DNA of 64,000 nt from Epiperipatus broadwayi (GCA_028023455.1 JAQFVV010006353.1:2294001-2358000), one strand, 5' to 3'; positions 22,436 through 33,438 are shown, numbered from the stretch's first letter. Notes: generated by a model not told the origin, from the letters alone. Program-made: numbers and translations.

Positions 22436-23175
22436 TAGGCTATGAAGATTGGGTTCAACAGAAGCAAACTCTCCACATAGTAATGCCACCTAGTGAAAGC
22501 CATAGTAATTAATGGATGTTAGAAGATTTGTGCACCAAAATGTTTATCTACAGGCACCCATCCAATATCTCCAGATTAGTTTCTAGTTTGTGACTTTCAT
22601 CAGTGAGAAGCCTCAGATCTGAAAGCACAGCCCCTAGATGTTTGGATTTAATACAACTCTAGCAGCCACCTTTTACACATTTAGATAACTATAAAGTTAT
22701 GACCCAAAAGGAAAACCCAATAATGATTTCAATCCAAGATAATTTGCTTGTAAAGTCATACAAATCTGAATCCTGTTCAATAACTATACATTTTGAGGGT
22801 CATTTGTTTCAGATCACAAATCTGAAATATATGGCAATATAAGCAAACTAGCTTGGATTGAAAATATTATGGTTTTCATTTTTGATCTCATAGCTTTATA
22901 GTTGTCTAAATAGATAAAAATAATAGCTACTGGAGGATTGGACTAGATGCAATGATATAGGTACAGAGCTTCCAGATGTAAGGTTTTTCACTGGTGAAAA
23001 CCAGAAGCTAAAAAACAGTCTGGAGATATTGGATGAGTAGACACTAGATAGGGATTTTGCACACTCACCTTCTAGAAATCATTGATTACTACAGCTTTCA
23101 TTGGGTACTCTACAGTATGGAGAGTTTTGCCTCTTTAACAGCTTGTGGAAGCATAGGAAATGGAGATCATATGAT
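22436..23175. repeat. Family A hammerhead palindrome, about 740 bp
   Basis: The left arm is minus-oriented and the right arm plus-oriented, with ends CTCTCCACATAGTAATGCC and the mirrored CTACAGTATGGAGAG. The left ribozyme (about 22571-22608, minus) keeps CUGAUGA and GAAAC, and its stem II shows a C-G to U-A covariation (AGU/ACU). Stem III is ACUAAU and one stem I pair is lost. The right ribozyme (about 22988, plus) has a broken core (CUGGUGA, AAAAAC). Confidence 0.7.
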
Positions 23176-23700
23176 ATTTTGGAATTTCAGGTTTAATAAA
23201 GTAAAATCTAAAACTGAAGAATAGACTGAATTAAAAAATCAAATATCTTTATATTAAAATACCGGGATTAAATCAATTTCGTATATACAAAACTTTCAAT
23301 CGTTTTTAAATGCTTACATTTTATTTATTAATATGTATGCACATTTTTTTTTAAATATTAATTTTTTTCATTTCAATTTTATTTGTACACATTTGATAAA
23401 CTACATAATAATATTTTTCTGCAGTTAGTTGTATGTAGGGTTGTTATTTTGCCTAATTTAGTGTATGGAAAGAGACTTGGATAGTTTACCAATGTCATAA
23501 CCTAAAGGCACTATGAAAAACTCATTTTATGAATGCTTCACAACAGCTAGACCGTAAGTTCAATCAAAATTTTTATCAACTTTCTGAATGTGATGCATAG
23601 AGTCCATTACCATGAAATTATTCTTCAAGAAGTTTAATAACTACTCTTTCTTATTGCATTGCCAAATGTATACCATATAATACTAAATCATCCATGCACT
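23176..23700. other. No gene recognised
   Basis: AT-rich, nothing recognised. Confidence 0.4.
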
Positions 23701-23990
23701 TTACTACTATTACACAATGCTTTATTCAACACCCTCTTTTACAGTTTTGATTGCCCCATCAATCTTCTTCAGAACTTTAACTGCTAAGATTTTAGCAGTT
23801 AAAGTTAAGAGATATACATATTCCGATGAAGATTTCTGGAGCACCTGAAACTGTAAAAGAGGGTGGTAAATAAAGCATGTAACAGTAAGTTCTGAAGAAG
23901 ATTGCAGGGGCAATCGAAACTGTAAACTGTAAAAGAGGGTGGTAAATAAAGCATTGTGTAACAGTAGTAAAGTGCATGGATGATTTAGTA
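23700..23990. repeat. Penelope-type terminal repeat foldback
   Basis: An inverted pair: CCATGCACTTTACTACTATT near 23692 mirrors AGTAGTAAAGTGCATGGATG near 23965. The plus strand at 23889-23925 has CUGAAGA, A, GAUUGC, loop, GCAAUC, then GAAACUGU. Stem II pairs 6 of 6 but no clean cleavage site follows. A second, shorter pair at 23780-23850 carries a decayed copy. Confidence 0.6.
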
Positions 23991-24480
23991 TTATAAATTA
24001 CTTTTCATTGGATTAGAAATGTATAAATCATAATCAACTTCACAGAATAGTATTTTGTCTGAAATTTGAGCATGGTTATTACAGAAGAGGCAGATGCTGT
24101 TTAGATTATAAAGATTATTTTTATGAAGGACAATAAAGAAGCTACCTCCATCTTTAAAAATATATAACCAGAAGGTATTGGAAGCAGTAAATTTATTGTT
24201 GAATTCATTTTTGAATATATATATTTAACTCTAGATTTGATAAGTATTTGAATCTTTATCATTTATATACTTGTTACCATTATGTTATCATCATTAACAA
24301 CAGTAATCACTTGCACATGAATTGGCCACTCCAATCCCAATAGAAATAGTAATTTAATTTATATCTTTCATACAGTTTGAAATATACAAACCATTTATAG
24401 GAAGATAGTCAAAATTGTACAATATAAAATGTTCAAATCATGATCGCAAATTGCTATGTTTTTTTTCAGCAAAGTCCTCT
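23991..24480. other. No gene recognised
   Basis: AT-rich, nothing recognised. Confidence 0.35.
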
Positions 24481-24640
24481 AAGAATAAACAGCAAAGTTT
24501 GAAGTTCAGACTTTATACATAGAGGGCATTGCTAGAATAACAAAAAATTTGGAAAGATGATGTGAACCTTTTGTATTTGAATTTTCAGTTAGCGATATGC
24601 ACTAGTATATATTTTTTTATTATACAATATATATATATAT
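24481..24640 (+). repeat. MITE-like repeat, family M, partial copy
   Basis: Shares GAAGTTCAGACTTTAT with 19030 and GGAAAGATGATGTGAA...TTTTCAGTTAGCGATATG with 38345-38390. Confidence 0.55.
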
Positions 24641-25290
24641 ATAATAAAACTATGATGATAGCGAATGGTATAAAATTTATGCAGCTAATATTTCCTAAAG
24701 TATACTTTTTGTTAAGTTTAAAAATATTGTCTTATCAATAGATAAAATGTTTATTCCTAGCATTTTAACATCAATAGTGGTATACAACCGGTTTATGCTT
24801 TGTAAAGTTGAGTGATGTAAACATAAAGTTTTAGCAGTTATTTCTAGTTTTTCATAATATATTGTCTTACTGATTACTTGGTTAAATTTAATTTGGGTTA
24901 TATAATTTGATAAAAGTATGATCTTATGTAAAATATTATACACAATGTAGACTGTTTAATTGTATTTGTTTTACTAGTGAAAAGTAGTACTTATCTGAGT
25001 CAGCATTCATATATTTAATGAAATTGTCATATATTTTTTTAAATATATTAGACATTATTGAATTATTTCTGTTCTATATTTCTGATCCAAAGGGCATCAC
25101 AGGCGGTACTGGAGTTTTAAATAAACTTTTTTTTTGTTTTTATGGAGTTTTTACCATTTCTTGACATTCTTCCTATGGTTTTATAACGTGTTTTAAATAT
25201 TTCATTGAAGCGTGTTCTATAAGAAATATTACTATAAAAGTTTATTCCGAGATTTTTGGCTTTTTTATAATTTTTTTATATCTATATTAT
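24641..25290. other. No gene recognised
   Basis: AT-rich. The 82-codon minus frame at 24695-24943 has no recognisable domain. Confidence 0.4.
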
Positions 25291-25291
25291 A

Positions 25292-25353
25292 ATAACAACA
25301 GCTACAACAACAACAACAAAAACAGCAGCAGCAACAACAACAACAACAACAAC

Positions 25354-25385
<32 letters not shown>

Positions 25386-25401
25386 TGATGATGATGATAA
25401 T
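25292..25401 (+). repeat. Compound trinucleotide microsatellite
   Basis: Consecutive CAA, CAG, CAA, ATA and ATG blocks. Apparent homopolymer proteins (H, Y, C or I, V runs) on the minus strand are translations of this tract and not genes. Confidence 0.95.
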
Positions 25402-25559
25402 ACATTCTTTGAAGTGTATATGAAAGTGAGTCATAGGTCGCAAAAATGTTTTCAAATGGTTTGCAAGATTTTGCAATATCATGAGAAGCATTGAAAACAA
25501 TGTATAAAATTAAGAATAATACTGTCATATTTCATTTCATAATTCATGATACAGTTATG

Positions 25560-26398
25560 TTTGTACCTTGTAGTAAATAACTATACTATGTCATTATGTA
25601 ACACATGTGGATTCAGAGATGGAGCTGCAGTCTGTTTAAAAAGAGAATAGCCAAAATAGTATTTAATTGGGTTATGAATAAAGGGCAGGCAACAAGATGG
25701 GTGAGAAAGGTAATGCAATATGCAGAAAATTTGTATAAAGACTTTATTTCAGTATATTTATACAAAAGGTGGGGTGATTGTGTTAGGAGAATTGTTGAGT
25801 GTTATAGTGTTAAGGAATGGTATAGAAAAATTGATGCATTAATAAAGAATAGGGAGTTGAAGAGATGAAGAAATAGTATGGAGAGTAAAAAGAGTTTAAA
25901 TATATATAATGAAATATTAGGTGCGAGGTAATTTATGATAATAGCAAGGAAAGTAGTTTACTGTTTAAGGCTTGAAGGGGATCTTTAGCAACAAGGAAAT
26001 ATACACATAAATGGAAAAATATGGTGATTTAGGGTGCAAGTAGCATAAGGAAAACATAAAAATATTAGGCATTTGTTAATTGAATGTAAATGCCTGAAAG
26101 CAGAAAGAGTACAAATAATGAAGTTGTGGAAGAATAAATATAAACAATGTGATTATACAGAAAATAGCTTATTGGTTTTTATGCTGTATTTGGGAAAAGA
26201 CAAGGGGGATTTTGATAGAAAGGCCATGGAGTTGACAAAGATTATGTCGTGAAAATGGGATCAGGATAGAAAAGAATATAAGAAAACTTAGGGTGGGGAA
26301 TGGAGAGGAAAGTCAAAGTGGTTCATAGGTTTTTCTGGACATAGTTGCTGAGAGATTCCCGACTCTGTATAAGGAGAACTCACAGTGCATCACATCAG
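25560..26398 (+). mobile_element. LINE 3-prime end, copy 2
   Basis: Parallel to the copy at 19046-19881. The frame 25605-25868 includes KGQATRWVRKVMQYAENLYK and WGDCVRRIVECYS, which align with 19170-19330. Later stops and small shifts break the rest (RHLLIEC-like block near 26075). The end is TCACAGTGCATCACATCA at 26380-26397. It may extend a little further 5-prime than copy 1, since 25575-25630 resembles 7720-7785. Confidence 0.7.
25605..25868 (+). pseudogene. LINE ORF2 C-terminus, relic
   Basis: An 88-codon open piece of the same protein segment as 19155-19544, about 80 percent identical by eye, ending at an in-frame stop near 25866. Not functional. Confidence 0.6.
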
Positions 26399-26755
26399 AA
26401 TCAGTCACACTTTTATAGGAAGATACTGCATTAAACATATTTACACACACACATATATATATATATGATTTTTTTAAAAACTTTATTTTATATGATTAAC
26501 TAATCTATTTATAACACAAGGTAAATTATGGTAATTTGACTGATAGAATTAAAACTTAATTTAAATCTAAGTTAATGGTTTTATAACAAGAATTATTTAT
26601 TGAACAAATGTCATTTGCATGTCAGTGAAACATTAATTTAATTGTTAGGTTAATTTCAAATTCTTTTATAAAAATAAAAATTTAATTAATCATTTATATG
26701 CACACAAACAATCACAGATATCACATGATCACCATTTCCTATGCTTACACAAGCT
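26399..26755. other. No gene recognised
   Basis: A CA/TA microsatellite near 26441-26466; otherwise AT-rich. Confidence 0.45.
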
Positions 26756-27480
26756 GTTAAAAAATTACAAATTCTCCATACAGTAGTGCCACATAGTGCA
26801 AAGCATAGTAATCAATGGATACATGATGATATGTGTATAAAATTCCTATCTAGTGCCTATTCATCCAATATCCCCATTCTAGTTTCTAACTAATAGTCTT
26901 CATCAGTGAGAATGCTTGGATCTGAGAGTACTGCACCTACATCTTAGGATTTGATAAAACCCTCCATCAGTGATTGAACTTTTTAGTTAACTATAAAACT
27001 TTGAGTTGAAAATGAAAACAGATTATTTTCCATCCAAGCTCATTCACGAATCCAGTTCACTATCTATAAACTTTGGTTCTTTATTACCATAAGTCACTAC
27101 CATCCAAGGTCAGGATTGGTATCAATTCACTAAAAATCATGTGATCACCATTTCCTATGCTTACACAAGCTGTTCAAACAATGATGAACTCTCCATACAG
27201 TAGTGTCACCAGCAAGCCATAGTAATCAATGGACTCAAGGAGGTTTGTGCATACAATCCTTATACTCATCCTCTATCCTACACTATCCTCCTCCTCACTG
27301 ATGAAAGCCACAAGCTAGAAACTAGTCTGGGGATATTGGATTACTGGATAGGGATTTTCTGCACAAATTTTCTTGCATCAATTGATTACTATGGATTACA
27401 TTTGGTGGTAATAATGTAGAGAGTTTGTCACAGTTTTAACAGCTTGTGTAAGCATCATATAATGTTTAATGGATTAATAC
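26756..27480. repeat. Family A hammerhead element, tandem plus inverted
   Basis: Minus-oriented unit starts (CTCCATACAGTAGTG) occur at 26774 and again at 27191, 417 bp apart, followed by a plus-oriented arm to about 27455 (AATGTAGAGAGTTTG). The minus ribozyme near 26870-26913 keeps CUGAUGA and GAAAC; its stem II has changed but still pairs (G.U, A-U, C-G). Stem III is ACUAGA and unpaired. The plus ribozyme at 27292-27333 is intact. Confidence 0.8.
27292..27333 (+). ncRNA. Hammerhead ribozyme, family A, intact
   Basis: Stem I UCCUCA (27292-27297) pairs with UGGGGA (27328-27333) with one U.G wobble. CUGAUGA is at 27298-27304. Stem II is AGC/GCU with loop CACAA and an A.A closing mismatch. GAA is at 27318-27320, the palindrome ACUAGU at 27321-27326 and C17 at 27327. 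This copy serves as the family A reference sequence. Confidence 0.85.
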
Positions 27481-27960
27481 CATTCCTGCCCATAGGGCAA
27501 TGATTGCTATGGCAGAAGGGGGTGAATATGGACCAATCATTGAAGGGTTGACATCATTGCATATTTTGAGTGATTTTCAGTCTTCTCAAATGATTCTTCA
27601 TGATAAAAATTATTCCAACAGATTGGTTACATTATCTTCATGAAAAGAAATAGTTCAGTATGCTTAGGGTTGAGCAAGGATCTAATATTGGGTCTGTCGA
27701 AGTGGGTGAAGAAGAATTTAAACATATTGCTGTAAGATATTGTAGGATATGCTTAGGGTTGAGCAAGGATCTAATATTGGGTCTGTTGAAGTGGGTGAAG
27801 AAGAATTTAAACATATTGCTGCAAGATATTGTAGGATTTTACCAAGAAATGGAGACTATTGCTAGTGATGGACTGAATATACTTATGGATTGGATTAGTT
27901 GTGACATCATAATAGGGGTATTTCATTTACAAGGAACAATCAAAGTCAGCAATAATATCT
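27481..27960 (+). repeat. 89-bp direct duplication in a possible LINE coding relic
   Basis: The segment from TGCTTAGGGTTGAGCAAGG to GATATTGTAGGAT occurs twice (27661 and 27750), nearly identical. The duplication shifts the frame, so each copy is read differently. One reading, LSKDLILGLLKWVKKNLNIL, could be a decayed RNase H or C-terminal LINE segment, but this is a weak guess. The 100-codon frame 27660-27962 is produced by the duplication. Confidence 0.5.
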
Positions 27961-28145
27961 AGATGTAGTGCTCTCAAAATGCAGGCTCTCATTGATGAAA
28001 TCCACAAGCTAGAAACTAGTCTAGGGATATTTGGATGATTTAGGGAATAGATAGGGATTTTATACACAAACCTTCTTGTATCTGTTGATTCCTATGAGTT
28101 GCACTAGATGGCAATATTGTATAAAGAGTTTGTCACCATTCAGTC
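27961..28145 (+). repeat. Family A fragment, right arm only
   Basis: The hammerhead block at 27986-28025 keeps stem II, GAAACUAGUC and part of stem I, but C3 is U (UUGAUGA). The family A tail follows, ending in a TATAAAGAGTTTGTC-like terminus. Confidence 0.6.
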
Positions 28146-28345
28146 ACGGATCAGTAGTAAAAAAAATGGTTTAAATGAAAAACAATTTATAACTGGAATA
28201 AGAAGAAAATAACTCTGTAACTAATAATAATTAACTAGCAGTGAGAAAAAGATCATGCTGCTTCATTTCCATAGTTATGTTAAGTAATGAAAATCACACA
28301 TGTATTTTAACTATTAAGAAACAATTATAAATTACATTTTTCATC
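28146..28345. other. No gene recognised
   Basis: AT-rich, nothing recognised. Confidence 0.35.
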
Positions 28346-28620
28346 AGCAAACTTTTTTCTATTACCATAGTTATGCCATCTAGTGTGAAATTTAATAATC
28401 GATATAATTCTTCTAGTAGTAGTTAATAAATACCTATAGTTATCTCACCGAATGTAGGCTGTGTTTGCCTAGTTTTTAAGCTTTAGTAATCAATGAATGC
28501 TGGAAAGTAGTATTTAATCAATCCCTGCCCAAATTTATTGAGCATTAACAGATGGCATCTATTGGTTACTAAAGCTTACACCAGGTGGCATAACTGTGGT
28601 GAGAGAAAAAAGTGCACTGC
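28346..28620. repeat. Old family A-like foldback without ribozyme
   Basis: Inverted ends: ACCATAGTTATGCCATCTAG near 28371 mirrors GGTGGCATAACTGTGGT near 28575. The text is a diverged version of the family A terminus. No hammerhead core remains between. Confidence 0.5.
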
Positions 28621-29016
28621 TTACCAGCATTGCAAAAGCTGGAGTCAAGTAGTGTCATGTGATATTTTATTTAGATATTTTTCTCAATCCTTTCAGCATG
28701 CACAAATTTATTTGATAATTTAGGAGTGAATATGTAAATTTGTTAGTGAATAATTAATTACACATATAAATAACTATTTTTAAAAATATTTACATAAGTA
28801 GTTGGTGTGATAAATTCATCTTAATAAATTGGTTAATTCACCTTGAAGTAAATACTAAAATAAATTTAAAAAATAATCTTCTATTTTAAAAATAGCTCAT
28901 TAATTTTAATATATATATATATAACAAACCGCACACAAACTTCTTTATAAATCTTGATTTATTATATAAACTATTATAACATACAAAAATATACTTCAAT
29001 ATTTCGATTAAGTTCT
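28621..29016. other. No gene recognised
   Basis: AT-rich with a short TA tract near 28905. Confidence 0.4.
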
Positions 29017-29750
29017 TTAACCTTTTAACCGCTAATTATATGATTGGTTGTATGAGGTAAAAATCAAATCTTTTAATTGGCCAACTCACAAACTGAAGAC
29101 AAAGCCTATTGTTAAAACATATTCGCCTATAATATTAAATTCAACTCAGATACGTTTATAAAAAGTATATTATTAATTTTTCAGGTTATGAAGAGAACGA
29201 AAGTTCTTTCAAAAATAAATTGCTATTTATTTATTCTAAAATATTCAATTTCGGCAACATAAAAGCTATAATATGAACAAAAAGATCGACTTTTACGTTA
29301 TAGAAAAGTAAATATTTCTTTTTACTACATCTTCAATATTTGTACTAAAATCTTCATTATTTTTGAAAATAATTTTGTTTTTTTATTATTCTCTCTGAGA
29401 ATAATTTTAATTTCCATAAATATAATTTTATAATACTTAAAATTGGATTCGAAATGAAAATCTCAGCGTTTTTCTTTATTTTCTTTGATCAGGTGGTTTC
29501 TTTGTTCTTTCCAGCCAATCAGAATGTCTTTTTCGGCTGAGAGCTTGCTAAGAACCAATCACAAATAATGTTCTTTCTTTGTTTAGGTTTAAATGCGTTT
29601 TTTTTTATTTTTTACTTGTAAAATAAGTCGGAAGAGGTCACAATCGTACAGAACTTTTAAAAATCTCTTCAAAACGTATCAAACGAATTTTTTAGCATAA
29701 GAATCGGCTGAGTTAGAGTGACTTCAGATGTCTACGAGGAGCCTCGTAAA
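29017..29750 (+). mobile_element. piggyBac-like non-autonomous element, copy 1
   Basis: Starts at a TTAA site followed by CCTTTTAACCGCTAATTAT and runs to a hairpin-like ACGAGGAGCCTCGT near 29737-29750. The minus-oriented copy at 55256-55956 matches in internal order: the TTTTAATTGGCC block, the GAAAGTTCTTTC block, the CCAATCAGAATGTCTTT block and TTTACTTGTAAAATA. The right terminus is lost here but is seen at 63828 as TTAA followed by CCCTTTTCCCGCG. TTAA targets and C-rich CCCTTT-type ends point to piggyBac. No transposase is encoded. Two CCAAT boxes at about 29514 and 29561 could act in a promoter. Confidence 0.55.
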
Positions 29751-29985
29751 AAACAGTCTTTTGGTTAATAGTCTTTATCAAGGAACAATTAAAAGATATG
29801 TAGACAACAATGTATACAAATATTCCATAATACATGTAACAAATACAAATATCCCTTATCTTAAAACTCATCTACAATCTTAACTTTTTTTTACATTCAT
29901 TTCTTAAATACCTTTCTTAAAATAATCCCATGTAATTATTTAATCGAATCAACCTATTATCTTCTTTTTTTCAATTAACAACCTT
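29751..29985 (-). repeat. Penelope-like element terminal region, minus
   Basis: Reads, on the minus strand, downstream of the GIY-YIG frame into CCTTGATAAAGACTATTA near 29770. The mirrored text is at 31136-31160. Confidence 0.5.
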
Positions 29986-30790
29986 TTATTACAAATTTCA
30001 TTTCATTTCATTAATATATATTACTTCTTTTATAATTCTTTCATAATATAATTTAATACATTCCAAAGGCTCTATTTTAAAATTGTTAGTTTTAAATTTA
30101 CTTATATGACCATAAACTGCAGAATTTTTATCATTTAAATCAGGGGTGGGCAATTGTTTTGGCTCAGGGGCCACATAGGTTGGTGAAGGGCCACATCGGT
30201 GGCCACTTTGTGGAAGCAAAGAGCTGCACCTTTTTTTCATGACACAATAAACCCACTGCTTTGTTTCCTGTATTACCAAAGAAATATTTGTTTGTCCATT
30301 CTTCATTAAACACATGACATTCATCACCAATTTTAAATTTTTTTTGATGGTTCATAATTTCACTACAGTTGGAAATGCATATTTTGCTAACGCAAAGACA
30401 AAATTGAAATTAACCAGATTAATTGGAAAAGCACTGCACATGTGCATTGATGTGGTCATTCTAGTGGAAAATAGAGATGAATCTTTAGTCATGCAGGGCA
30501 GGCTGCATAAAAACTCTTAGTGGGCTGCATATGGCACTTGGGACACTATTTGCCCACCCCTGATTTAAATGCTGTTTTCATCTTGTTGCCAACATACGGC
30601 ATTTCTTTATTATCTTTAAAACAATCTAAACATTTTATAATATAAATCAAATTCATAACTTCTAAATTATTACAATCATTATTAATTAACAAATTTAAAC
30701 ATTTTTTTCTTCTTATAAATAGGACAAATAATATCATTATATTTTTTGTTAATCATATTAAATAATTTTCTAATTTTAACATAACAAACC
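29986..30790 (-). pseudogene. Penelope-like GIY-YIG endonuclease, split by a hAT element
   Basis: Read on the minus strand, the upstream part (about 30790-30563) gives CLNLLINNDCNNLEVMNLIY then IIKCLDCFKDNKEMPYVG, which fits the start of a GIY-YIG domain with its conserved Y and YVG. The hAT element follows. After it the frame resumes (30140-29998) with DKNSAVYGHISKF and then LECIKLYYERIIKEVIYINEMK, matching the later H and the catalytic E (KE.IYI) of the domain. Penelope-like retroelements carry this endonuclease C-terminal to the reverse transcriptase. The reverse transcriptase is missing, so this is a 5-prime truncated copy that decayed. Fragments appear as two open frames, 29998-30330 and 30546-30737, each of which runs into hAT sequence. 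Confidence 0.7.
30141..30562. mobile_element. hAT non-autonomous element, 422 bp, perfect 8-bp duplication
   Basis: Ends CAGGGGTGGGCAA and TTGCCCACCCCTG form short terminal inverted repeats typical of hAT elements. The flanks are ATTTAAAT at 30133-30140 and ATTTAAAT at 30563-30570, an exact 8-bp target duplication. Sub-terminal GGGGCCACAT..GGCCACAT blocks are also typical. There is no transposase; the open frames inside are chance. The element interrupts the GIY-YIG frame of the Penelope relic, so it arrived later. Confidence 0.9.
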
Positions 30791-31260
30791 TTTTGAAACA
30801 TTGAAACCAATATAAATTATCTTACTATTATTATTATTTAATCTTATTCTATTATTCATTTAAAAATTGAAGCTTTAGAATGTATTGGATCCTATAATGA
30901 AATAATTATAAAAGAAGGAATTTATATTAATAAAATGAAACCTGCAGTGAATAGGATGTTAATTGAAAAAAAGAGAGGACAATATGTTGATTTAATTAAT
31001 AATTATAGGGGACTATTTTAAGAAAGGATTTAAGGAACGAATGTAATAAAAAGTGAAGTTTGTTTGTTAGAAGAATTTTAAAGTAAGAGATATTTGTATT
31101 TGTTATATGTATTTGGGAATATTTGTATTTATTATTCCTTGATAAAGACTATAAAAGAATATAGTCAAAACATTGGAGTATATTTTGTAACAGTTCTTAC
31201 AATAATCAAGATTTATAAAGAAGTTTGTGTGTGGTCTATTATATATATATATATTAAATA
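30791..31260 (+). pseudogene. Penelope-like C-terminus and terminal repeat, plus copy
   Basis: Frame 30866-31021 reads LECIGSYNEIIIKEGIYINK then MKPAVNRML and ends at a stop. It is the end of a GIY-YIG domain, inverted relative to the copy at 29986-30790. Downstream near 31139-31175 lies UUGAUAA, AGACUAU, loop, AUAGUC, AAAAC, a hammerhead-like layout with core changes (C3 to U, G8 to A, G12 to A). A TA tract closes the unit near 31245. Confidence 0.6.
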
Positions 31261-31267
31261 ATGTTAT

Positions 31268-31410
31268 ATAATGAGCAAGCCAATAGCTCTTAACATTAAC
31301 TTTTCAGAACATCCCTATTCTCAGACTGGTTTCTAGCTCTGGCTTTCATCAGTCTGAGGATGTTCTGAAAAGCTTGTTAAGAGCTATTGGCACATTCTTT
31401 ATATAACACT
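31268..31410 (-). repeat. HHR-bearing foldback, family J, short
   Basis: Outer inverted arms (AGCCAATAGCTCTTAAC near 31278 and its mirror near 31378) enclose inner arms (TCAGAACATCC and its mirror). Between them the minus strand carries CUGAUGA (31346-31352), a stem II AGC/GCU, GAA and ACCAGU. Two extra bases (GA) sit between the CCUCA stem I strand and the core, and stem III is not self-complementary. Cleavage is doubtful. Confidence 0.6.
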
Positions 31411-32364
31411 TGTAGTACAAGCTTATTAAATAAGTCAGTGATATATGAATTGATTTCCTTGCAAATATATTAAATAAGTATGAAATGTCATTGTAACTAA
31501 TACATTTCTACTGTGACTACTGTACTGCATGAAGAAATTGCAAATAAAGTTAACCTACATTTTTGGAAGAACTTCCTTCTTCAACTGCTTTGTGTCACCA
31601 GTAATCCATGTGAATATTACACCAACACTTGTATCAGTACTGCAATATTGATCAATTTGGGGTCAAAGCATATGCATTTAATGCTATGGTTATTTTCTAT
31701 AAATTAGCCAATTTCAATACAGCTACATACTTAAATCAAAGCATAATCAGAGATTCATAGCATATAAATATTTAGAACTCTGCCTGCTTGTAATAAATTA
31801 GCTAATGTCAACATGACTACATGTCAATCAGGTCCAAATTAGAGATGTGCAATATCAAAAATCTTAACACTAAGGTTTTTAAGTAACTCATTAAAATATA
31901 TGAAGTACTTCATTTAGATATTTTTAGAATGTTGGTGGTCTTTCAGCTTTCCATTTCTCTCCTGCAGCCACCTTTAATACTATTTTGGCATTTTTGCATT
32001 TGTTGCGATGGCTAAAACTGTACGGATTTATTAGTGCAAAAAAATCTAAAGAGAACAGAAGTCTGCATCAAAAAAAGATTAAAAAGAATTCAAATCCTGC
32101 CTATAAGAGTGCTTGATTGGCAGATTGCAGTTACAAGAGTAATTGTGCACTCAATTCTCTTATTGTTAGAGACCAGTTTATTTTAATATTTGTGATTATT
32201 TATACAAAATATTTGTATAGTATTTATAAAAAGAAATATTTTCATGATTCCGCTTTGTTTTTTTCCTAAACATGTTGAATTTTTAAAAATACTATTTAAG
32301 AAATTTAAAGCAACAATGAAATGGAAAAATGATCAGTGGTTATTGTATTTGATATTACTTGCTA
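31411..32364. other. No gene recognised
   Basis: AT-rich. No repeat partner that I could follow. Confidence 0.4.
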
Positions 32365-33435
32365 TAAGCTGTGAACTTTCATTTAGTAAGGAAAGTGGGT
32401 CATTCATCATGTGACTTAATTAGCTTGTATTTACAAATGCAATATAATGAGCATGCTAGTAGCTTAAACAAGCTTTTTGATAAAACCAGTTTCAAGTTAA
32501 CAGCTCTCATCAGTGAAGCACTAGGTCATTCAGAGACTAGATCTAAAATACAAACTCAAGCCCAGCATTTATTGAATACTTAACTATTAAGTAGAAAATC
32601 TGAAATTTTTAGATATTTCCATATTTTCATATCCAGCTATGTAACTTAAATAACCATATAGAACTGAACAAAATCCAGATACATCATATATTAATAGTCT
32701 TAGCAATATAACATCATCAAAGCCTTAAAAGTCAAACTATAGTAGTAAGAAAACTAAGTCATACATCATGTGACTTAATTAGCTTGTATTTACAAATGTA
32801 ATATAATGAGCATGCTAGTAGCTCTAAACAAGCTTTGTGAGAAATGCTGCAAGAGAAAGCATTTAAAAGCTATAACTAAAATTATCTCTAACCCCAAAGT
32901 GGTTTTGAGCTAATGGCTTTCATCAGTGATAATGATATTCAGACACTAGATCTAAAAGACAAAGTTTTGTGGCATTTATGGAATAGACTGTTTAGAGCTA
33001 TTAGCATGTTCATTATATTACATTTGTAAATACAAGCTAATTAAGTCACATGATATATGGCTTGGTTTTCTTACTATTATAGTTTGACTTTTAAGGCCCT
33101 GGTGATGTTATATTGCTCAGGCTATTAATTTACGGTGTTTATCAAAATTTAGTTCAGTCCCATATAGCTATTTAAGTTATATAGCTTGATTTGAAGATAT
33201 ATAGATGTCAGAAATTTTCAGATTTTCTACTTAATAGTTAAGTATTCAATAAATACTGGGCTTGAGTTTGTATTTAGATCTAGTATATCTAAATGTCTTA
33301 GTGCTCACTGGCAAGAACTATTAACTCCAAACCAGTTTGGGAAAAAGATGTCTAGATAAAGATTTTAAGTGCTTTCTCTCATGGCATTTATTGAAAAGCT
33401 TGCTTAGAGCTATTAGAACACTCATTATACTACTT
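32365..33435. repeat. Family J hammerhead element, tandem then inverted
   Basis: Two minus-oriented unit starts (CATCATGTGACTTAATTAGC) lie at 32406 and 32764, then a plus-oriented arm runs from about 32990 to 33430 with the mirrored text. Decayed hammerheads lie on the minus strand at about 32490-32518 (core CUGAUGA, stem III ACUGGU, no stem I) and 32905-32930 (GAAA changed to AAAA). The plus arm at 33070-33330 is a relative of the family D monomer at 16.3-16.8 kb. Confidence 0.65.
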
Positions 33436-33438
33436 TCA

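Noticed and set aside
25265-25528. Open frames with poly-H, Y, C or poly-I, V runs
   Set aside because: They translate a compound trinucleotide microsatellite.
30314-30520. Open frame MTFITNFKFFLMVHNFTT on the plus strand
   Set aside because: It lies wholly inside the non-autonomous hAT element and has no transposase motif.
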